Positions 1-12,184 of a stretch of DNA of 64,000 nt are shown here, one piece after another (position 1 is the stretch's first letter; each line of letters starts with the position of its first letter). The position numbers and the translations under genes are program-made. Source of the DNA: Trissonchulus latispiculum. Lineage: Eukaryota; Nematoda; Enoplea; Enoplida; Ironidae. The stretch is from NCBI GenBank assembly GCA_030248195.1, contig JASAND010004248.1, positions 86,987 to 150,986 on the forward strand, written 5' to 3'. The notes under the pieces are model-generated. The model saw only the letters and a list, made by a program, of their open reading frames with translations. It was not told the DNA's origin and did no database searches.

Positions 1-596
1 GGGTGAAATATTTAAAGACAACAATCAAAAATTTATGCAACACTCTGAGAATAAATAGCTTGAAATATTAATAATCAAAGGTTTGTGCATTTCTACACGT
101 CATTTCTTAAAAATAAAAATCAAAAATCAAAAGCTTCTATGATTGGCTGGCGGCTTCGGCCAATCATGCAGCAGTTATAGCTATAATGAAACCTATATGA
201 CTGATGTTGCAGGCGTGCTGTAGCTAGATATATTTCTTGACAATTTCAGTTCAAATGAGGTTGTAAATAATTTTCGAAAAATTTACCAAACTATGAGTTA
301 ACTTAAACATTAACAAGAACAACAAGTTATTTCTATTCTTAATTCTTAACAAATTTTAAAGTAAACTAAATATATTTTAAGAACAATTTTTTTCAAGTAT
401 ACATATGACTAACTCTTCAAACTTTAGTTTCCGTTTCAATTTCATTTTTGTTATTTTGTTGCGAAAACCTTTGTTCGGCCCACATTTTAGGTGACACAAA
501 TAAGATTCTCCGTCGTCGAAACTTTCCACTTTGGGTAAATTAAGACCTAATTAATGAAATGAAAGTTGTACACCACCAGGCACCCGAAAAATTCGG

Positions 597-667
597 GCAC
601 CTGGCGGAGTTCGAACCCACGTTTCTGCTTAACGCGCAGACGCTCTAACCAACTGAGCCACAGGTGC
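597..667 (-). tRNA. tRNA-Asn-like sequence, probably a pseudogene
   Basis: On the minus strand a 71-base cloverleaf can be drawn: seven-pair acceptor stem GCACCTG/CAGGTGC, D arm GCTC..GAGC with a GTTGGTTA loop, anticodon stem TCTGC/GCAGA, and a T arm around GGGTTCGAACTCC. The anticodon would be GTT (Asn). Departures from a normal tRNA are C instead of T at position 33, a three-base variable loop and a T at position 61 where C is near-universal. It sits inside a mobile element. A pseudogene or tRNA-derived passenger is more likely than a working tRNA. Confidence 0.5.
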
Positions 668-924
668 TTCAGTAAAAAGAGCGGAAGGCCGAATACGAAC
701 CCAATGTGTACAACTTTTCAACGCACAAGTTTTAAGGAACTTTTTCCTGTGAACTTCTTCCTTGAGGAAATCCCCAGATAAGTAGAAATTCCGGGTCCTG
801 CTTCAGACCCCGCTGTCTTAACCGTCGAGAAAATGTTTTTTTCCATTTTTGACCATCAAAATTGATTTTGCTTATACTGACTTAATCAAAGGCTGTAAAA
901 GCAAGCGTTGATTTCGGTGCCCCC

Positions 925-1065
925 TTTCCAGCCATAGCAACCAATCTGGTGTCTCGACTTTCTTCTGAAAGTATAATGACAAAAACTAAAACTTTCTTTT
1001 CTTGTCGCCTAAAAATATGGACTGGTCCGAAAATTTTAAAGAACACGAAAACAGGTTATTTCGTA
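925..1065 (+). repeat. Dispersed repeat, copy 1
   Basis: Contains the words TTTCCAGCCATA, then ATGGACTGGTCC and GAACACGAAAA. The same words occur in the same order at about 41402-41560, so this is a dispersed family of unknown type. Confidence 0.4.
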
Positions 1066-1503
1066 AGTTTTAGCTAATTGCATTTAAGATTCAAAAATAG
1101 AAAGTCAAAAATACCCGATAAAAATAACATTTTACTGAAAAATCTGTTAAATGTCATAGAAATAAATTATTGTTCCTGTTAATGTTTAAGTTAACTCATA
1201 GTTTGGTAAATTTTTCGAAAATTATTTACAACCTCATTTGAAATGAAATTTTCAGGAAATATATATAGCTACAACAAACCTGCAACATCAATAATATAGG
1301 TTTCATTAGTGGAGAGCACGTGATTCTACAGCTGTTGCATGATTGCCAGCCTGTCAGCCAATCATAGAAGCTTTTGATTTTTGTTTTTAAGAAATGACGT
1401 GTACAAATGCAAAATCCTTTGATATTTGATATTTCAAGCTATTTATTCTCTGAGTGATGCATAAACTTTTGATTATTGTTTTTAAATATTTTCTTCATCC
1501 AAG

Positions 1504-2686
1504 AAAGTTTGCCCAATTCTTGATTTTTGATTTTTATAAAAAATTTTCGCTAGATATGGGTCGACGTCCCCTGACACGTAAAGAGCATGAAAACAGCTTT
1601 AAAATGATGTGCATCTCTCTTCTGTAAGTGGTTTTTATCAAAAGTTACAGGCGGTTGAATTTATAGCTGAATTACGTTGACCGTTTCCACGCATAATGTA
1701 AAATAGGAACAGTTTATTCTAAAGTTAAATCTATTGGGTTTCAACGGTTGTCTTTGTGTTACTTATGTGTATTACTAAACAGAAAATACTTTGCAACTGC
1801 TTGAAAGAATTGAAATTTCCCAAAACCAAAGCAAACAATGAATTTTGATTTTGTCGTCACTGCTTCAACCAAAATTGACGAATTTTTGCAAATATGTTTT
1901 ATGGCTTCTTACACTCTGGCCGTTTTCCTTGTTTTAAGAAAAACGCAATAGTACGCAAGATATAAAATTTACAAATTTTTTAAATACTGCAAAAAAAGGA
2001 AAACTCACTTTAACAAAAAACTAAACGGCCTGAGCCTATATGTAAACCACCCATATGCACAAAATTTCAAATGATTCCATCAAGGACTTTTAAGGAGATA
2101 TTTAAATTCAAAGCTTTGAATACGTTTGCTATTGTGTAGATAGCAAACCAGTCCCCGCAGAGTAATAAGTCAGCTTATCTTATGCAAAACGTGATAACGA
2201 ATACATGTGCCAAATTTCAAGCCGATTCATTAAGTATTTAGTTTATAGTATCTGTTCAAACTCCACCCCGGTAGTGGCATTACCACCCTAAGAATACACA
2301 CACTACAGTTATTTTGATTTACGTAGTTCTATTTGAAGCTTTAGCTTATTTGCTTGAATATGCAAGTTATTATGCAAGGTTACTCGGAAATCAAGCCTAG
2401 TTTTTTCTTCGTGTTTTGGAAAAAGAAAATTATCTATACCTAGTAGTCAACTTCATGCTGGTTCCGCCACTTAGTTAAATTTCAGAGGTTGTTTATTTTA
2501 CTGGAAAGCTCTCGTTTGATTATATTGGTATTGGTATTGGTCAGGCAGATCCTTGTCATCCTCAAGTCCTTTTTATTTTAGTATCCCAAAGTCATGTGGA
2601 AATTGTTGGCTTCTTGTCAGTGGTGTTGGAAATAGTGGGATACAGTGGACGGGGGGAGTCACATTTAAACATGGTTTCTAAATGCA
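1504..2686. other. Gene-free stretch
   Basis: AT-rich, with no ORF or domain I can support. A short (TATTGG)n-like run lies near 2522-2540. It separates the foldback element from the copia remnant. Confidence 0.5.
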
Positions 2687-5160
2687 ATGGCCTTCCAGCG
2701 TCATAGGCGTGTGGGAGCTGTTGGGATAGGTCCCATACCCGATAGGTGGGTGACCGCCTTCAGACTATCGCTCCGTCAGTGCGTGTTCCTTGTTTACCCG
2801 GACGGTGTGAAAGGGTACAAGCTGTATGACCTCGAGCGAAGAGTTGCCATTACTCGTCGAGATTTATCATTTGATGAGCGAACATTCTCTTGGAAAAGAG
2901 AAAAATCCGTTGTCATCGATGAAGAAAGTGACTATGAACAAGAATCGAAAGAAGAGGACACTACCCAAGAAGAAAAATTCTCAAGTAACAATAATGTTCA
3001 GTCAAGTAAACACCAGGAGACAGAATTAGATTTCAGCGATTTTCCTGTTCAAGAACTAGTTCATCATCGCTGCCATGCTGCGACTGCCGAGGAATCTCCA
3101 AGAACGATTGGGAGCAGAACAGCACTTGGGAGGCCTGACAGAAAATCCTGGAAAGAAGCAGCCGACAAAGAATTCAACTCTCGCACAGAAATGGGAACGT
3201 GGGAGTTAACCAAGTCGCCCAAGGGACGGCAAGCTGCTGGCTGCAAATGGGTTTTCCATATATTATAGACGCAGAAGCAGACGGCACGATCGACAAGGAC
3301 AAGGCTCGGCTCGTAGCCAAATGTTTTCCCCAGAAGTACGGCGTGGACATTACGGAAACTTACGCTCCAATAGTAAAGTCAACTTTCCTACGTGTACTCC
3401 TGGCGTTGGCTGTTCAGAATAATTTAAAGATCCATCAGATGGATGTTACAACAGCTTATTTGAACGGAGACTTGGCGGAAGAAATCTACATGCAACAGCC
3501 GCCTCCCCGGCTACATTATAAGTGGTTAAGAAGATCTGGTGTGAAGTTAGCACCGGCAGGAAAGATATAAATTATATCTGCGTTGCTAAGTCTAAGTGAA
3601 TTTAGTATTGTATTTCGACAAACGTTCAATGATTTTGCATTACTCTTGTCTAATTCCATAGCTCTGGCAGCTAATAGTTGATATTCGCCATATTGGGGAG
3701 GTATAGGTTCAGTGTGGTTGGGTAGTGAATGGGAGCAGTTGGGTTCGAAGTTTGGGGAAAATATTGTTTGCTAGGTTTTGGTTTTGGTTTTTTGTCGCTA
3801 GTCGGCTTCTGTCGGATATTTGGTAGTTTGTTCTGATTTTGGTCAAGTTCTCTATTTTGCCTGAAATTTTGTATTTTACTAATAGTTGTCATTGAAGTTG
3901 CTTGAAATTTATTAAACTGTTGTAATCGCCAAAATAGTGTTCTAGTTGGTCAGGATCCTCCAGTTCTCCAACATCGCACACTACGGTATTTCACCTGTAA
4001 TCTAGGACTTAATTCTAACTAGTCAAGAGTAGTCAACAGCATTTTACTATCTCTCATAGAGTCAAACCTCACACTGGTTTTTCGTCTGAAGAAGAGCCTA
4101 AACGGACAGCGCCAATCTGAAAGATGCTGGAACCAAAAGCTGGTCGAGTTTCTCAAGAGAAAAGTTTTAAACAGCCCAGATCTGATTCGTCTGTGTTTTT
4201 CTGCCTTGATCCATTTACTCTCATTACGATCTACTTGGACGACTTTATATTGATGATGGAAACACAAGATCTGAAGAAGTTTCTCACCAGCGGATTCAAG
4301 AACAATGACCTGGGGACACTGCATTACATTCTTGGAATTCAATTTGAAAGGAAAACTGACGGATCACTACGCATGAGCCAACGAAAATATGTGGACAACA
4401 TTCTCCAAAAATCTGGTCAAGCTAACTGTGGGCCTGTGGCTGGCTAAGCCAGCAGATCCAAATGTGGTGCTGCGAAAAGAACATGGCTCTAAACCATCAG
4501 ATCAGGAACAATATCAGTCGATAACTGGAAGCCTACTTTTCTGGCAATGACAACCCGAACTGATATCCAGTTTTCGATGGGGATGTGCGTCAGATACTGT
4601 TCCCAACCCACAGAAACACACATGACGGCGGCTCGGAGAATCCTAAAGTACATAAAAGGGACATTAGAATTCGGCATGGAATTTTGCCCCGATCAAGGAA
4701 TGCCAGTTGGCTACGCCGACGCCGACTTTGCACCCGATGTTGATGACCGTAAAGCCACCAGCGGTTACATCTTCTTGTTCTGTGGGGGCGCTATCAGGTG
4801 GTACAGCGGTAAACAGAAAACCGTTAGCGTCAGCACAAGTGCTGCTGAGTACCTCGCCCATGGAACTGCTGTTCGCGAAGCACTTTACCTGTGTCAGTTA
4901 TTCCTAGAACTGGCGATCGACTTCACTCCAATCACCATCAGCGAGGACAGTCAAGCAGCGATTGCGATGTCCAAGAATCCGGTCTACCACTCTCGACAGA
5001 AGCACATCGAGAATCAACAACACTTCATCCGGGAGGAGGTTTCTAATGGGACTATAACATTAAATTATTGTGGCTCTTAGGATATGGTGGCGGATATTAT
5101 GACCAAGCCCTGCCAAGACCAGCCTTCGATAAAATCTTACACCTGATTGGATTGAAGAAA
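2687..5160 (+). pseudogene. Decayed Ty1/copia retrotransposon pol fragment
   Basis: Pieces of a copia-type polyprotein lie in order on the + strand in several frames. About 2780-2900 has the integrase tail (CVFLVYPDGVKGYKLYDLE). About 3140-3540 has the start of the copia RT domain (W-KEA..KEF, KARLVAK, ETYAPIVK, QMDVTTAYLNGDL). About 4215-4440 has the RT active-site region with YLDD and then LGTLHYILGIQF. About 4545-5130 has the copia RNase H (GYADADFA, SGYIFLF, TSAAEYLA, SRQKHIE, DIMTKP). The RT part between QQPP and YLDD is missing and ~550 unrelated bases (3570-4120) sit there. Frame changes and stops separate the pieces, so it is dead. No LTRs were found. Confidence 0.88.
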
Positions 5161-5934
5161 TAAAGCTCTTTCTCTGATGAAAGATTGGTAGATTTGTGAA
5201 AAATCGGAAAATATAAAAATATAAGTTCTTTTTAGTTTTGAACCATAACTTTGTCATCCAATCTATATGATATGCTTTGCTCAAGCTGATTCCAAAATAG
5301 CATTGTGTCTAAATTTGCCTTCTTGCCTTTGGCTGACGATCATTTTACCACTGTGCAGCGGGACAGGCAGTAGTATGGAGAACAACTAGTGATTATCAAG
5401 GAGACTGGGAATCGATAAATTTCCAGCCTCACTTATCCTGACGAAGTTTTTCTTTGACCTTAAACCCACATGGTATTGGATTTATAAAGAAATGCCTATG
5501 TCAACGTTTTCAATCTATTAGAATTTGAAGTTGAGGTTATTGCTGATCCCATGTGTGTAGTTGAGTGGGCTGCAATCACAGTAAAAACAACAAGTAGTGC
5601 CCAAAATGGGCAAAATTCCTTTACAGAGAATAGTCCGAATTCAGTTTTTGCATTCATATTGTTCGGACCTTAAAAAACCTCAGCGCACCATACAAATAAC
5701 TTACTGCTGTCAGAGTCTGATATGCCTGCTTTTATCAGAGTTGTTGTGTTTTCGTGATGTTTAAGTCCATCTCAAATATTTTGAAATTTCAGGAATTTAG
5801 CAATTTTAAGTACCAGAAACTAAAGTGGACTGGTGAGAAACTAATTCTTAAAGAACGCACACAAATCTACAGCAATCAAGATCATTCAGAACAAAATTCA
5901 CATACGAATAATAGAGAAATTCTAACATCAGCTG
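5161..5934. other. Gene-free stretch
   Basis: AT-rich DNA downstream of the copia remnant. No LTR, ORF or RNA gene could be supported. Confidence 0.4.
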
Positions 5935-6101
5935 TAGAGATGAGATTAGGTGAGATCAGGTGCGATCTCATGATCAGATGAGATCAGATCAGGAGTTTCA
6001 CAAATTTCAGGCCCTGGCCCGGCCCTGAGTGCCGTCTTGGTCTGGACGGCCAGGCCCGGCCCGGCCCGGGCCGGGCTTTGTCGTCCCTGATCTCATCTCT
6101 A
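5935..6101. mobile_element. hAT-like MITE with GC-rich core
   Basis: A 167-bp element with ends TAGAGATGAG..CTCATCTCTA. It is flanked on both sides by the exact 8-bp direct repeat ATCAGCTG (5927-5934 and 6102-6109). An 8-bp duplication is the hallmark of the hAT superfamily. The interior has repeated GATCAGAT words on the left and a GC-rich run of CCCGG words around 6010-6080 that stands out from the AT-rich surroundings. Confidence 0.85.
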
Positions 6102-6109
6102 ATCAGCTG

Positions 6110-9100
6110 TTGCCAATGGAATTTTTAAATACCCTGCTTTTGGACAACTTGTCTTGGGCGATAGAACGTTTGGCTCACACATTGTAGCTTTTCGCTATTG
6201 GCATAAACCTACTCCGGCAGGCGCACAACTTCGGGTTTATTGTAAAACCCAAGACTCGGTGGCATTAACTTTACAAAACTTAATACAAATCTATATAATT
6301 AAATCTAGCTGGGAGCTCTTGAGAAACGTAGCTGAAATAGTTATCGATGAAAACAGGTATTTTAGATCTGACCGATCTTACTATGAAATTTTACTCTTTT
6401 CTATGTTCTTATGATGCTATATTATGGTGGAAAACACATTTGTCTCCATTAATTTGAAAAGATCTTTTGAAAGCATTGGCAGAGCATAACTTGTAAAATA
6501 CTAACAGAAAGAAATTTCTTCCGAAGCAAATTTAAAGATGAACTGAAAAACTATACAAATAGTCCTAGAGTGACCGGACCGGGCGGACAACTGGCACTAG
6601 GCAGACCGTTAGCCTGCGATGCAAAAGATTATGCCGCCAACGGTTTAGGTTTTTCTTCATTAGGTGTTTAGATATTAGGCATATAGGTATCAGGCATCAG
6701 TATCATGACATTGACATTTGACAGCATTCATCAGAAAACCGGATTAGTTTTAACCAGATTTACTGTAACGATAAAAACCGAATTAAAGTTAGTGAAAATT
6801 AGTTACATCAATGTATCATCTAAAGTGGACACTAGCAGGTAACCCATTGAATCCAAAAATTACCTAGTGCCATCAAAGCGCATGTGCATTATGCAAGTGT
6901 CTTGGATTAGCTGTAGCACCTAACCTACATCAGCGCATATGTTATTTTTATTCCTGCTGGAGCAGGAATGTATAAAATTGATTTTCCCTATGTTTAGGGT
7001 GTATTTTCCCTATTGCAGCCTATCGAAGCCCTATCTTCAACACAGGGCTAGTATAGGAAACTTTTTTACGGAAGTTCGTTTATGCAAATTAGGTTAGGAG
7101 CCATATAAGCGGCGGAACTTACAGAGTTCTCGCAGTTGTCAACTGTCAGCAGCCCATACGGTTGCATATATATTTTTGGGTGCGCAAGTGTAGTTTAGGA
7201 GCTGCACATAGGCACATGAAGAGTTGCATGAAGCTCAGTCCTTGAGCTCTTTCATTCTTCTCAAAGAAATTCGTCTACGTCGAGGTATTATGAAACTTCA
7301 AATTTTGCCAGACCCATCGAGAAATCAACTATTTTACAAAACAAAGCTAACAGTGGTGTTCAGCTCAGCTGTCAGCTAACCAGGGAATGCTGAAGACAAA
7401 ACTGAATGCTCTTCTTTGCTGAGTTTCCAGTTTCCAGAAATGTGTAGTATATTGAAATGATTTTTGAGCATTGCAAACAGAATTTTTAAAGGTCAGCTAA
7501 GGAATATTGTCCCGTTTTGGGGCCAACTTGTTCACCTTTAGAAAGCAATACAATCTTCAATTAATATCGGGCTTGCATGTTGCAATTTGATCTAATTTGC
7601 ATATTGTGCAAGCAAAAACAGATGCTTACCTAGACACATGTTAAAGATATATAGGCGATTTTCTGAGCCGAACACACAAATACACACAAAACATACAGCA
7701 TTCCGCGATTATGTATTCCGCTCTAGCGGAATAAAAATCTCCTTGTAAAGTAGTGGATTATTGATTGCTGTATATGCTAGCATTCTTAGATCATAAGGAG
7801 CACTGAAAAACAATTAATGTATATATGACGTGTACAGAATAAGTGTACGTTGAAGATCATGTTGATGTGTACTCAGATTTTAGCTGCTTAACCAAGACAG
7901 CGGTGAGCAGAAGAATCCGTGTCTGGTTGGAGATTGTCTTTGAGATCGTTGCAGTTGGTGATTGACCTTCCACATGCTCCTGGGGCGCCTGACCAGCGTA
8001 ACAAATGTATTCTAACATAGCGGGATATGACTGATTGCATTGCTTTTCTTTGTTTTATCCGCAGTCATGTCGGTGTTGAAAGTCTCCGGTCCTTAAATTA
8101 TGCTATCGGGCATGTGAGTCACCTCATACTATTTGATCCGGCTGTCGCTTTTCTTTGCCTTATTCCACGGCGTACTCTTTTGATTCCTTTGTTACGACAG
8201 CCCACAGGCTTAGTTTCGTTCCGCGGGCACAGAGGAAGAAGAATCAATACTGTCATCTCGAAGGGAATGCTTACTAACTCCTGAACTCTGATGCACGCAA
8301 CATCAATAAATGTACTGACCATGACATACCTGTGTAAGGATGTACGTGCATGGTTTTCTGGTGAAAGTGTATTGAAGTTACTAGGTGTTGCAAGCGCAGC
8401 TAAAGTGTTAAGGGATTCAGGCAAGAGGACTAACGGTGTGTCCAATGCCAGAACTATAGCTTTAAACTGATTAGTATATACGCATAGTCATAGGTTGGTG
8501 TATAATTGGAGGGGGTGAGGTTGCGTATAGGAAATTGGAGGGAGGCTATCGTGGGAAATTGGGAGAGCAGGTTGTGGAGGTAAAATTGGGGGGGGCGGAG
8601 AAGCTGTGGATGAAAATTGGAGAGGAGGTTTTTATGATTGTGGTGTTGGTTGTGTTGTGTGGCAAGAATGGGCAATCACAATACAAGTATTCTGGTTGAC
8701 AAGGACTGCTGGTAAAAGTTCTAAATTGACGGGATTTATCAGAAAAGGTTTCCAAACCAAATAGTACCGGGTCCAGAATCCAGTCCCATTTTTCACGACC
8801 GGCATCATCTCTGCAGCCCATAATCTCTAACGGTGACACTGCCCTACTTTCTGTTTATATTGACGTTATTTATTGTAAGCGACGATATTTATATTTTATA
8901 TAATCAATAGATTTGATATCATATTGGTGGTTGACATATTTATTTATGTGCTAATACATTGGTTACGATATCTGGAAGGTTTCGTTCATTTCTTTAATAT
9001 GTTGATGCGAGTGCCTCAATTTGATAACCAACAAAACTTATCGCAATATGTGCTAGACATTTCGGGCAACTTTAAGATAAAATTCTCCAGTTAATCTTTT

Positions 9101-10613
9101 CACACGCTGCTGTTACCACAGTTGCAGCATTTGTTGACTTCTCAAATTGATAAAAACGTCCACCCTATTGCTGGGCAATTATTCACCTCCCTGAAGACCT
9201 TCGAATTTTCCAAACCGAATGGCCTACATTAACAGCTGCCAAATTATAAGTTAAACTTTGTCACCTTTTGGTTGGTGTTTGCTTGATAATTAAGAAGCCT
9301 AATGGACAACCTCTTTCTCTTAATATCTGTGTAACTGCAAAGTTTGGCAGTCTACTCAATATGATTGTTCGGTGGTAAGTCAGTCCTATTTATATTCGAA
9401 CGAAGGTTTAGTTTTATGCAAATTGTTGCGTTCTTCACTGTATGCGTGTAGATGTCAATTGTCAGAGCAAAGGTGACCACTGGTTTACATGTTCGTCGTG
9501 CGACGTTTCATCTCTAAGGTTAGATGCTTGGGCTTGTTGGGTTAAATTTTGGATTGCATTTTGGATTTCACACATGACTTATGGCCTTCCTCAGGCTAGT
9601 AGCACTAAAGAGCGCTATTAGAATAAGGTGGTCCGAGATTTGATCGGTTTGTGCAAATGCACCCAACGGCTCCCGTGACAAGCACAGAACAATTATTTAA
9701 CCGAACAGACATACAGAAGTTACTTATCAGAAATATTTTTTCATTTGCGCATGCTGGAGCATTTACTAATGACATTCATTAGTATATGTTAGCATTGCTG
9801 GGTAATTGCAAAGGGAATCTGCCATGACCGGTCGAGTCTGATACTAAATTAAAACTTTCACTGAGAAATGCATAACAGCAAACACGAATGGCTGTTCATT
9901 CATAACTGATTATGTGGCGTTGGCTAATTTTGGAGGCTAGTCATAAATTCTGGCGAGAATGTTACCAGAAAGCAACTAACTTACTTGTTATAAAAGTTTC
10001 ATTCGGAATGATATATAAGTTATCTTTTTGGTATCTCGACAAATTTGTTTCTATCAGAATCACTCCGCTTTTCGTGCAGTCAATCTTTGTGTACAACTTT
10101 AAAACAGAGTTTTCCTTTACAAACTTAAGTTCCGAAAATCTGAGCTATATTCGTTCAACGAAATAGTAATTTCTCAGCTACAAAATTGAGTTTCCGCAAA
10201 TTTTTTAAACTATCCTCAAGACTTCAATGAAACTTTTCTTATTCGTTTGAACCAAGGTCGGATGTCGCCACATTTGTCTGCCCAAAAACTAACTAAAGAA
10301 ACAGAAGTCACAACGTTTACAAATTTTAAGTCGCCAGATTTTGTTATAGCGTGCTTAAATCTATATAAACACAACATTTTTGGGCACTGATGAATAAGAG
10401 AGGTTTTTATAGCTTCGGCAAAAACTTCTTGTCTGGATTAAACGAGGTCTCAAACTTTTGTTTTGTCAAGACAGCGGCATTGGTTGCTGATGAGCTCTGC
10501 TTTGCAGCTTGCTTTGTGACTGCACTAATGTCTAATCTAACCTTTGTTCTAACCTTATAAATGAGGTAATCACTGCTGTCCTCCGTGATTATTGGTGCTG
10601 GAAGGAAACTTCT
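6110..10613. other. 4.5 kb without a supportable gene
   Basis: Only short ORFs occur, none with recognisable domains, splice context or family resemblance. The strand pair near 8450-8840 is a G-rich/C-rich stretch that gives low-complexity His/Asn and Pro ORFs. I see no tRNA, rRNA or clear TIR element here. Confidence 0.4.
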
Positions 10614-10812
10614 GGGGCCAATTTCATAAAAAACTTGCAACTTGAACTTGCACTTGAACTTGCACTTGCACTTGAACTTGCACTTGCACTTGAACTGCAA
10701 GTTCAAGTTGCCAGTGTTTCATAAAATTTTTCAGCCAACTTGACATTTTTTGGCAAGTTTGCAAGTCTACTTGCGGAACTTGCAACGCAAGTGCAAGTGC
10801 AAGTACAAGTTC
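10614..10812. mobile_element. Half of a GGGGCC..TTTCATAAAA element
   Basis: Begins with GGGGCCAATTTCATAAAA, the same terminus as the complete element at 14639-15250. It continues as nearly pure repetition of ACTTGCA / ACTTGAACTTGC on the left and the complement on the right around a short middle, with the subterminal word TTTCATAAAA repeated near 10718. The opposite terminus is absent, so this is a truncated copy. The dipeptide-repeat ORFs here are by-products. Confidence 0.7.
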
Positions 10813-11615
10813 AAGTAACAACCTGATACTTGCACTATTTTAGTACTTCCCCTTATAATTAATTAGTTTCTTATTTCGATGTGCTTAAGGTTTGACAGTT
10901 ATTTATTTCTGTGCTTGAGTTTTTCCCATAAAGCCCCCAGATTTTGAAAGTTTGGATGCATTTATACATAATTGTTCTCAAAAGTCAAAAACTCGTCTTG
11001 AAACTGTTAGAAATGAATTAAATATATATTCGCTACCGTTCTTACTCAACATATCCTTGAAGGGCGCATCTCTGAAAGGTTTAAATTTTGTGACTTTGAT
11101 CCTGAAAATCTGTGTCACATTTCAAATTTTGATATTTAAGATGATTTTTGCGAATATATGGAGTTAATTGTGCATGAAAACGAGCTAAATCCGTGACCAT
11201 TTTACACCAAAGCGAAGGAGGTCATTTTTTACCATTTACCAAGGGGGTATTTTTGTCTATTTTTTACCATTTCTGAGTTTTCTCATTTCCATTTTATGTT
11301 ATTGTGTTTGCGAAACAGAAAAGAGTGTTTGGTTTAAATGATCTTATTGCTCTCAATTGTCCTTCAGCTACGTCATCGACTTGTGTTAAAGAAGAAGTTA
11401 CCCAAAAAGTATGTCTCACAAAACAGCTCTGTCTGCCACTTTGCACATTAACGATATAATTTAGAGTGCACTTCTTTTGCGTGGTGCAATTCTGTAAATT
11501 CAATGAATGGACCGTTTCTAGACTTTGAGAACCAGTCGTTTCAATACTCTTCCCCAGCTATACTTATGAAAAATATTCTCAAATATTTCACCTATTCCTA
11601 AAAAAACTAAACCAA
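10813..11615. other. Gene-free stretch
   Basis: AT-rich DNA between two mobile elements. No gene or structured repeat recognised. Confidence 0.35.
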
Positions 11616-12125
11616 GAGTCCATAATTTTCTTATATTATAGAAGAAGAGTAAGCCACTAGGAGGCTTCTCTTCCTGGCATTACGTAACGGTGCTCCGTCC
11701 ACAATACGCGAATGTTCCCCCGTTTGGGGGGGTCGACAAATCAACAGTGCATACCAACAGCCAAACAGATTGCAGAGACCCCCCTCCGTTTGGTGGGGGG
11801 GGGTAGAGGAGAGGATTACGGTAGTTTTTGTTCTATTGGAAAATGGGACCCCGTTTGGTGGGGGGTAGCCAAAAGTGGTCCCCGTTTGGGAGGGATCACC
11901 AACAGCCAATCAGAATGAGCCAAACTTAGCCTGCTTGAGCGACCCCCCCCCAAACGGGGACCTCTTTCAGCTACCCCCCCCCCCAAACGGGGACCACTAT
12001 TGGCTACCCCCCACCAAACGGGGGAACATTCGTGTATTGTGGTCGGAGCACTGTTCCGCAATGCCAAGAATGCCCTCCAGTGGCTTACTCTTCTTCTATA
12101 ATATAAGAGATTTTATTATGGACTA
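11616..12125. mobile_element. TIR element with CCCCGTTTGG repeats
   Basis: The ends AGTCCATAA..TTATATTATAGAAGAAG are mirrored at 12080-12124 (TTCTTCTATAATATAAG..ATGGACT). The arms continue inward through AGTAAGCCACT and AACATTCGTGTATTG-like sequence. The centre holds about eight copies of CCCCGTTTGG or its complement with homopolymer G/C runs. No transposase and no clear target duplication. Confidence 0.75.
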
Positions 12126-12184
12126 TTCACTAAGCCATCTAAACCATTTCACATATGGTAAACCATTTTAAACCAAGTACACGT

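Larger units (their letters stand above)
1..1503. mobile_element. Foldback / long-TIR DNA element
   Basis: The first ~330 bases reappear inverted at about 1160-1500. For example the stretch near 259-320 (GTTGTAAATAATTTTCG, then TTACCAAACTATGAG) is mirrored near 1180-1240, and AAGCTTCTATGATTGGCTG near 140 is mirrored near 1355-1375. The arms differ by scattered substitutions. The middle (~420-1130) is not inverted and contains a tRNA-like sequence. The left end probably lies beyond the window start, so no target duplication can be checked. No transposase is visible, so it is non-autonomous. Confidence 0.75.

Noticed and set aside
2826..3029. Overlapping ORFs within the copia remnant
   Set aside because: Out-of-frame shadows of decayed copia coding sequence.
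10407..10821. Dipeptide-repeat ORFs (KCKCKFKC, VQVQVQ)
   Set aside because: They are translations of the ACTTGCA word array in a mobile element.
11700..12020. Regularly repeated CCCCGTTTGG words resembling a CRISPR array
   Set aside because: Spacing is irregular, units are inverted as well as direct, the organism is an animal, and the repeats sit inside a TIR element.
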